The translations under genes were made by a program, and so were the position numbers. From assembly GCA_017507855.1 (NCBI GenBank), contig JAFWAE010000031.1, positions 1-46,415 of the forward strand: a stretch of DNA of 46,415 bases, written 5' to 3'. The notes under the pieces are model-generated. The model saw only the letters and a program-made list of their open reading frames with translations, was not told the DNA's origin and did not search any database. This document shows positions 41,281 through 46,415 of the stretch, piece after piece; position 1 is the stretch's first letter, and every line of letters begins with the position of its first letter. The stretch is from Clostridia bacterium (lineage in GTDB: Bacteria > Bacillota > Clostridia > Oscillospirales > RGIG5554).

Positions 41281-43365
41281 CTACACGCTGTACAACAATT
41301 GCGCGTAAGTGGGCAAGGGCCAATAGGCGTGATCGGTAATCTTTTCCAGTTCATCCCCTGCCGCGCGCAAATCTTTCATGGCCGAAACCACTCGCTTGTC
41401 AAAAAACAAAGCCCTTTCGGAAAGATCTGCAATAGAAACGGACTCCGCCAAGGCCTTTTCCAGCCTTTCGATCCCCTGCCAAAGCTCGTCGGCCAGGTTC
41501 CCCAAGCGGTCAGCCAAAAGCGCGGGCGCTTTAGCCTCCGGAAGCCCTGCCTGGCGGCGTTTTAACACGCCTTGACAAAGCTCGGTCTGATAGCGCTCTA
41601 CTGCAGGAAAGATCATTTGACGGGCCATGTCCACCATGGTCAAAGCCTCAATATTCAACACCTTACAATAGTTTTCCAGCAGGATCTCACAGCGCGAATG
41701 CATTTCCGCAGGGGTAAGGATCCCGTGGCGGCCGAAAAGCAGCAAATTCTTTTCATCCAGCATATGGGGAACGGCCTGCGCCGTGGTGGTCAGGTTGGCC
41801 AAACCGCGGCGGGCAGCCTCCTGCTTCCATTCCTCGGTGTAGCTGTTGCCGTTGAATACGATGCGTTTGTGGGCGGCGTAGGTTTTGGCAATCAGAGAGT
41901 CAATGGCCTCTTGCCCGTCGGTTTTCTCCAATTCCTCCGCAAAGGAAGCCAGCACCTCACCCACGGCGGTATTCAGCACGGTATTGGCAGAGGCCACGGA
42001 CATGGCCGCGCCGGGCATACGGAATTCAAATTTATTTCCCGTGAAGGCAAGGGGGGAGGTACGGTTTCGGTCCGTGGTATCCTTGCGGAAGGTGGGCAGG
42101 GCATGAGCGCCCGTTTCCATGGTCACACGCTCGTAGGGCACATAGGCCGTGCCGTGCTCCATGGCCTCCAAAATATCCGTCAGCTCATCCCCCAAAAACA
42201 TGGACACGATGGCGGGGGGCGCTTCGTTGGCGCCCAAGCGGTGATCGTTGCCCGCCGAGGCAGCCGTGATGCGCAACATTTCCTGATATTCGTCCACCGC
42301 ACGGATAACGGCGGCCAAAAACAACAGAAAGACCTTATTTTCCGCCGGTTTCTTGCCGGGCTTAAAGATATTTTTTCCGCTGTCGGTGCTTAAAGACCAG
42401 TTGTTGTGCTTGCCGCTTCCGTTGACGCCTTCAAAGGGCTTTTCATGCAACAGGCAGACCATCCCGTGGCGCTCCGCCACCTTTTTCATAACCTCCATAG
42501 TCAGCTGGTTATGGTCGGTGGCCACATTGGCCGTGCCGAAGACGGGGGCCAGCTCGTGCTGGGCGGGGGCGGCCTCGTTATGCTCCGTGCGGGCGTACAC
42601 CCCCAGCTTCCACAGCTCCTCGTCCAGCTCCTTCATAAAGGCCGTCACACGGGGACGCATGGCGCCGAAATAATGGTCGTCCATCTCCTGCCCCTTGGGA
42701 GGGCGGGCACCGAAAAGGGTGCGCCCTGCAAAGCGCAGGTCGGGGCGTTGCTCAAACAGAGCGCGATCCACCAAGAAATACTCCTGCTCGGGGCCGAGGT
42801 TGGCGATGACCCGCTTTGCCTCCGTATCCCCGCAAAGGCGAAGCACCCGCAGGGCCTGCTCCTCCACGAAATCCATGGAACGGAGCAAGGGGGTCTTCTC
42901 GTCCAGCACCTCGCCGCTGTACGCGCAGAAGACGGAGGGAATACACAGGCATCCGTCCTTGATAAAGGCGTAGGAGGTGGGATCCCAGGCCGTATAGCCC
43001 CGCGCCTCGAAGGTGGCGCGCAGGCCGCCCGAGGGGAAGGAGGAGGCATCGGGCTCGCCCTTGATCAGCTCCTTGGCCGAAAACTCCGCCATCACCGCGC
43101 CGCCGTCCAGGGGAGCGAGAAAGGCATCGTGCTTTTCAGCGGTCACACCGGTCATGGGCTGGAACCAATGGGTAAAATGGGTGGCTCCGTGAGCCAGCGC
43201 CCAATCCTTCATGGCATTGGCCATGGCCTCGGCCAGCGCACTGTCGGGGCCTTGCCCCTCCTCCACGATACGCTGGTATGCCGCAAACGCTTCCTCGGGC
43301 AGCCATTGACGCATGGCCTCCTCGTTAAACACCGCTTGGCCGAAATATTCTGTAAGTGCGGGCAT
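41281..43365 (-). CDS. glnN: Glutamine synthetase type III
   Basis: 694 aa, the large GSIII size (type I is about 440-470). Makes glutamine from glutamate, ammonia and ATP in the cytosol. Seen: N-terminal GSIII domain (FTHWFQPMTGVTAEKHDAFL in two adjoining motifs), GPEQEYFLVD, AAPAQHELAP, NGSGKHNNWSLST, the DRNRTSPLAFTGNKFEFR catalytic block, and the C-terminal GSIII tail with NGNSYTEEW. Start at 43365 (MPALTEYFG) is preferred: AAGGA lies 10 bases upstream and GSIII proteins open near here. The leader of about 70 bases has a terminator-like hairpin. Confidence 0.96.
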   Translation of the reverse strand: MPALTEYFGQAVFNEEAMRQWLPEEAFAAYQRIVEEGQGPDSALAEAMANAMKDWALAHGATHFTHWFQPMTGVTAEKHDAFLAPLDGGAVMAEFSAKELIKGEPDASSFPSGGLRATFEARGYTAWDPTSYAFIKDGCLCIPSVFCAYSGEVLDEKTPLLRSMDFVEEQALRVLRLCGDTEAKRVIANLGPEQEYFLVDRALFEQRPDLRFAGRTLFGARPPKGQEMDDHYFGAMRPRVTAFMKELDEELWKLGVYARTEHNEAAPAQHELAPVFGTANVATDHNQLTMEVMKKVAERHGMVCLLHEKPFEGVNGSGKHNNWSLSTDSGKNIFKPGKKPAENKVFLLFLAAVIRAVDEYQEMLRITAASAGNDHRLGANEAPPAIVSMFLGDELTDILEAMEHGTAYVPYERVTMETGAHALPTFRKDTTDRNRTSPLAFTGNKFEFRMPGAAMSVASANTVLNTAVGEVLASFAEELEKTDGQEAIDSLIAKTYAAHKRIVFNGNSYTEEWKQEAARRGLANLTTTAQAVPHMLDEKNLLLFGRHGILTPAEMHSRCEILLENYCKVLNIEALTMVDMARQMIFPAVERYQTELCQGVLKRRQAGLPEAKAPALLADRLGNLADELWQGIERLEKALAESVSIADLSERALFFDKRVVSAMKDLRAAGDELEKITDHAYWPLPTYAQLLYSV

Positions 43366-43402
43366 ATGCACCCCGTCCTTTCCTTTCTCAGCATAAAAGA
43401 AG

Positions 43403-43432
43403 CGCCGCGGGCAGGAACCCACAGCGCCTTTC
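43403..43432 (-). promoter_or_regulatory. Terminator-like hairpin in the glnN leader
   Basis: On the minus strand, GCGCTGTGGG, loop TTCCTG, CCCGCGGCGC (10 pairs with two G-U), then TTCTTTTAT. It lies between the promoter and the start codon, so it could attenuate transcription. Confidence 0.5.
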
Positions 43433-43445
43433 CTACGATACGTTT

Positions 43446-43474
43446 ATTATAGCTTTGCCCCCTTTCCTTGTCAA
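43446..43474 (-). promoter_or_regulatory. glnN promoter
   Basis: Minus-strand TTGACA (43469-43474), 17 bases, TATAAT (43446-43451). Confidence 0.85.
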
Positions 43475-43502
43475 GGTTTTTTTGTTTTTTTCTTAGATTC
43501 TC

Positions 43503-43531
43503 TTGTCAAAAAAGCTCTTTTGTGATATGCT
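43503..43531 (+). promoter_or_regulatory. Promoter of the DUF6612-like lipoprotein gene
   Basis: TTGTCA (43503-43508), 17 bases, TATGCT (43526-43531), divergent from glnN. Confidence 0.7.
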
Positions 43532-43599
43532 TTAGAGGCGATTTCCCCCAAGGCTTTCTTGTGAGAAGGCCCAAAAACTGAAAAAGAGAGGTTTTACAC

Positions 43600-44379
43600 A
43601 TGAAGTATCTGTCCCGCTGTTTGGCGCTTCTGCTGGTAGCCGCTATGGCTGTTCTGGCAGGCTGTGCCGGTGCTCCTCAAGGTGCCTTTGAAGCCTATGA
43701 GGCTGCCATGGAAAAATTCGATTCCTTGGAATCGCTTCACGCCACCCAAGACGTTAAGGCGAAGGTATCCGTGAGCGGTGTTTCCGTGGATGTGCCCGTA
43801 AAGGCAGACCTGAAAATCGGCAAGGACGGTTCCATGAGCATGAGCATGGAAATGTCCGTGCTGGGAATGACGATGGAAATTCCCATGTATTACGCCGACG
43901 ATGTTTTGTACATGGAAATGTTTGGCATGAAGGTCAAAATGCCCGTCACCGATGAATTGTTGGAGGAAGAAATGGACGTGGATTCCGTAACTCCCCAATT
44001 CAATCTCCCCGAGGAAGCCCTGAAGGACGCCTCCTTTGAAAAGAAGGACGGCAATACCGTCTATTCCGCCGAGTTTGACGGTCAGCTGATCGCCGAAGAG
44101 TTGCTGGAGCTCGTCACTCCTTCTTTGGAAAATGCCGGTGAAGACGTGGTCCTTTCCTCCGTGACCTTCGGTGCGATCAAATACTCCTATACCATTGACA
44201 AGAACGGCTATTTGGCAGAGCAAAACCTGGTCTTTTCCATCACCTTCACGGCCGATGGAACCGAGGCCTCCGGTGAGTTTGACATGACCTTTAAGCTGGT
44301 GGATGCCGGCAAGGACGTAACTCCCGACAAGCCCGCCGATCTGTCCGAATATCAGGACCTGTCCGACATCGAGTTTTAA
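43600..44379 (+). CDS. Small surface lipoprotein, DUF6612/LppX-like
   Basis: 259 aa. Signal peptide with lipobox LAGC (Cys22). The rest is a beta-rich fold with a Met-rich stretch (MSMSMEMSVLGMTMEI, about residues 79-94) and YYADDVLYMEMFGMKVKMP, in the pattern of LppX/LolA-like or DUF6612 lipoproteins that hold hydrophobic ligands. Function unknown; the Met run could also bind metal (speculation). GAGAGG precedes ATG 43600. Single-gene unit with own promoter and terminator. Confidence 0.8.
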   Translation: MKYLSRCLALLLVAAMAVLAGCAGAPQGAFEAYEAAMEKFDSLESLHATQDVKAKVSVSGVSVDVPVKADLKIGKDGSMSMSMEMSVLGMTMEIPMYYADDVLYMEMFGMKVKMPVTDELLEEEMDVDSVTPQFNLPEEALKDASFEKKDGNTVYSAEFDGQLIAEELLELVTPSLENAGEDVVLSSVTFGAIKYSYTIDKNGYLAEQNLVFSITFTADGTEASGEFDMTFKLVDAGKDVTPDKPADLSEYQDLSDIEF

Positions 44380-44386
44380 GCGAAAC

Positions 44387-44421
44387 AAAAAACGCCTCTT
44401 GCGTAAAGAGGCGTTTTTTTG
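44387..44421. terminator. Bidirectional terminator
   Basis: AAAAAACGCCTCTT-GCGTA-AAGAGGCGTTTTTTT between convergent genes. Confidence 0.9.
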
Positions 44422-44430
44422 TTTGTCTTT

Positions 44431-46023
44431 TTATCGGGTCTTGCTGTACAGCCAATCCATGGCGACAGCCAGATCTGCCACGGTGGAGAAATCGTGGCCG
44501 CGGCCGGGGAATTCCACGTACACATAGTTATCGGAATTCATGGCCTTGAACGCCGCATCCATATTGCGGGAGCCTTCCACCTGCACAGTCACATCGGCAT
44601 CGCCGTGGACAATGTACAAGGGAGTCTTGGACAGAGCCTCTGCCACGGTCACGTCACTGGCGGCACAGCCGATAAAGGCGGCAGCAAATTTTTCGGGATA
44701 GCGAGCGGCAATATCGTAGGAGCCCATACCGCCCATGGAGGCGCCGGACAGATACAGACGCTTCTCGTTAACGGAGAACTCGTCCGACAGGCTGTCTACC
44801 AGCTCAATGAGGGCCTTGGTCAGCACGCTTTCGGGGGTCTCGCTGATCTTCACGTAATACTTGGCCTCGGCAGCGTTATAGATCATGGAATCGCTCCAGA
44901 AGCGATCCACAGGGCATTCGGGCACGATGAAGATGAATTCTTCCTTCTTTTGGTGCTGAACGAGCATATTCAGCTGGTTGAAGTCGCCCATGATCTGGGT
45001 AAGGTTATCGTTGCCGCGCAGACCGCCGCCGTGAAGATGCAGGTGCAAAGGATACTCCTTGGAAGCGTCGTAATTGGCGGGCAGGTAAATGCGATAATTG
45101 ACCTTAAAGCCGTTAGCCGCAGTAAACACGCGGGGGGTAGTGATCGTGCTCATCACACGGGTATCGATGCTTTCCACCGCGCTGACGTCATACATTCCCA
45201 CACCGTTGACCTCGCCGGTCTTGACGGGCTTGGCAATGGTGGAAGGCACGTCGCTGTCCGTACCGCGTAGGCGCACCACGCTATGGCCGCCCTGAATGAC
45301 AAAGTTACCGGCCTTCATATAAGTTTCACCGGGAGCCTCGTCCACACAGTCGACCACCAGCTGGCCGTTGATGGATATGAGGATACGCACGTCCTCCCCT
45401 TCGTTAAGCATGGCGATCTCGTAATGGTTATAATCCCAAAGGTCGATGAGCTCGTTGAGGACGATGGGTTGAGAAAGGGCGACCTCTTCCGCGCCGCTGT
45501 TATTGTAGCGGGAGAGCTTGACGGTGACGTTGGTGCCGTCATCGTAAAAATACAGCAAATAGCAGGGCTGTCCCGGACCCAGACCCGAGTTTTCCATGGG
45601 AGCGCGGAACAAAAGATTGACGGAGGGACGCAGGATCAAGCTCATATCCATGGACAGAACCTTATTCACCAGCTGTTCGGGTGCGCTGTAGGCGCCTAAG
45701 CAGTACAGTGCGTCCACACCCATGCCGAATTGCAGGGTGCCGTCGTTTTGAGGGAACATATAGTTGCTCCAGATTCTCTTCCAATTGGACACGTCCAGCT
45801 TATCGGACGTAAGGGCATACACTTCCAGATTTTCCATGGGATCTACCTCCGGTTCAGTTGTGGGAGCAGCGGTTGCGGGAGTCGTTGCGGGGGTCGTTGC
45901 TGGGGTCGTTGCTGGGGTCGTTGCTGGGGTCGTTGCGGGGATCGTTGCGGGCGCGGTACAGCCTGCACAAAGGGCGGCCAACAGCGCCAGGCACAAAAGC
46001 CCTCTCAAACAGCGCTTGTTCAT
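44431..46023 (-). CDS. Secreted lipoprotein esterase (alpha/beta hydrolase) with N-terminal beta-sandwich domain
   Basis: 530 aa. Signal peptide and lipobox CAGC (Cys22), then a linker of about six PATT repeats, a beta-rich domain (about 55-270, LQFGMGVDALYCLGA, resembling concanavalin-like binding modules) and an alpha/beta hydrolase of the PHB-depolymerase/feruloyl-esterase kind (about 290-530). Catalytic features: LHLHGGGLRG (oxyanion), GASMGGMG (GxSxG serine), VHGDADVTV (Asp) and GRGHDF (His). It probably removes acyl groups from polysaccharides at the cell surface. AAGGAG 9 bases before ATG 46023 fixes the start; the longer frame crosses the promoter. Confidence 0.85.
   Translation of the reverse strand: MNKRCLRGLLCLALLAALCAGCTAPATIPATTPATTPATTPATTPATTPATAAPTTEPEVDPMENLEVYALTSDKLDVSNWKRIWSNYMFPQNDGTLQFGMGVDALYCLGAYSAPEQLVNKVLSMDMSLILRPSVNLLFRAPMENSGLGPGQPCYLLYFYDDGTNVTVKLSRYNNSGAEEVALSQPIVLNELIDLWDYNHYEIAMLNEGEDVRILISINGQLVVDCVDEAPGETYMKAGNFVIQGGHSVVRLRGTDSDVPSTIAKPVKTGEVNGVGMYDVSAVESIDTRVMSTITTPRVFTAANGFKVNYRIYLPANYDASKEYPLHLHLHGGGLRGNDNLTQIMGDFNQLNMLVQHQKKEEFIFIVPECPVDRFWSDSMIYNAAEAKYYVKISETPESVLTKALIELVDSLSDEFSVNEKRLYLSGASMGGMGSYDIAARYPEKFAAAFIGCAASDVTVAEALSKTPLYIVHGDADVTVQVEGSRNMDAAFKAMNSDNYVYVEFPGRGHDFSTVADLAVAMDWLYSKTR
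45871..45952. repeat. 12-bp tandem repeat coding for the PATT linker
   Basis: About seven copies of GGGGTCGTTGCT-like units; nearly perfect at the DNA level, so copy number may vary. Same linker type as in the binding protein at 39300-39350. Confidence 0.9.
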
Positions 46024-46070
46024 GACGATTCTCTCCTTTTTCGGAATTTTGAGAAAAATCTCTTTTGTTA

Positions 46071-46099
46071 AGTGTACGGCTTTTTTGGACGTTTGTCTA
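46071..46099 (-). promoter_or_regulatory. Promoter of the esterase gene
   Basis: Minus-strand TAGACA (46094-46099), 17 bases, TACACT (46071-46076). Confidence 0.45.
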
Positions 46100-46308
46100 T
46101 GGATTATTTTCATAAAAGCAGGACGATTTTCATATAGAATGCATTTTTTCGCCCTTTTTGCGCCGCATACACCCATTGATCTGCGAATTTTCGATTCTTC
46201 CCCTTTTCGTTCAGTATAATCCTTTTTTCACCTCTTGTCTATGGACGATCCTCTCTTTTTTCAGGATATTCCCGCAAGGAGCGAGTGAAGAGTGAAGAGG
46301 TCATGCAC

Positions 46309-46415
46309 AGACGGATTCGGCACGGTGACCGAGGCAGGACCGTCGGGTTCTCACTGCGGTTCGGTCACGGCACGGCTCTGGAAGTCCCCCGGACTTCCAT
46401 TCACTCCCGTGCCGC
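46309..46415. repeat. Repeat-rich right edge
   Basis: TGACCGAGGCAGGACCGTC matches the core of the repeats at 37620 and 37868. TGACCGA/TCGGTCA and GGAAGTCC/GGACTTCC form hairpins, and CGGCACGG occurs twice. The element is cut by the window edge. 46100-46308 has no gene. Confidence 0.65.

Noticed and set aside
43403-43432. Glutamine riboswitch (glnA motif) in the glnN leader
   Set aside because: The leader is too short and lacks the multi-stem consensus; that riboswitch is known from cyanobacteria and marine phage, not Firmicutes.

Overview
The window looks like chromosome of an endospore-forming, anaerobic gut-type Firmicute of class Clostridia (Oscillospirales/Ruminococcaceae-like is my guess). 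The support is a ypeB-gerA-type germination operon, the spore protease gpr, a CotH-family protein, type III glutamine synthetase, consensus TTGACA-N17-TATAAT promoters, AGGAGG ribosome binding sites and many U-tailed terminators. No rRNA, CRISPR array, prophage or transposase gene is visible.

Layout. 1-240: an array of short DNA hairpins. 343-3293 (minus): a DtxR-type metal repressor, an unrecognised enzyme-like protein and an XRE regulator. 3466-4730: tRNA-Gln, a second hairpin array, an AT-rich gene for a tail-anchored protein and a 6S-RNA-like structured RNA. 4784-6202 (minus): a DUF3343 protein and a cysteine desulfurase-like gene with a one-base frameshift just before the catalytic Cys. 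6275-11275 (plus): ypeB, gerA-, gerC- and gerB-type genes behind a sigma-G-like promoter. 11400-11932: a divergent small-XRE module. 12165-14472 (minus): a repeat lipoprotein and gpr. 14608-16640 (plus): purD and an rRNA methyltransferase. 16697-17710 (minus): a UroD/MtaA-type methyltransferase. 17857-22732 (plus): a long structured leader ending in a terminator, then potABCD. 22850-23025: MITE-like repeat. 23146-24759 (minus): CotH lipoprotein. 24899-26088 (plus): PHP phosphatase and a zinc-ribbon membrane protein. 26164-26775: tmRNA and a third hairpin array. 27203-28477: acyltransferase with a zinc ribbon. 28521-29402 (minus): YD-repeat lipoprotein. 29610-35178 (plus): NSS transporter, tex, SIS protein and PIG-L deacetylase. 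35513-36643 (minus): a second UroD-family protein. 36821-37447: a divergent DUF6809/XRE module with three matching palindromic operators. 37501-37910: repeat cluster. 37979-46023: an orphan solute-binding lipoprotein, a glycosidase-like lipoprotein, glnN, a small lipoprotein and a surface esterase.

How the genes work together. Sporulation and germination functions recur but are scattered. Polyamine uptake (potABCD) forms one tight operon with overlapping genes. The SIS and PIG-L genes suggest amino-sugar handling. The exported lipoproteins near the right end (binding protein, glycosidase-like, esterase) suggest use of decorated polysaccharide, but their own transport and sugar genes are not in the window.

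Most interesting signals: (1) the potA leader, a chain of hairpins with a mutually exclusive antiterminator/terminator arrangement directly upstream of the potA start; (2) hairpin arrays sharing one architecture, two of which start with the same short junction immediately after the terminators of tRNA-Gln and tmRNA; (3) three identical-geometry operators in the DUF6809/XRE switch, one filling a promoter spacer exactly; (4) the cysteine desulfurase frameshift; (5) paired MITE-like repeats with nested palindromes.
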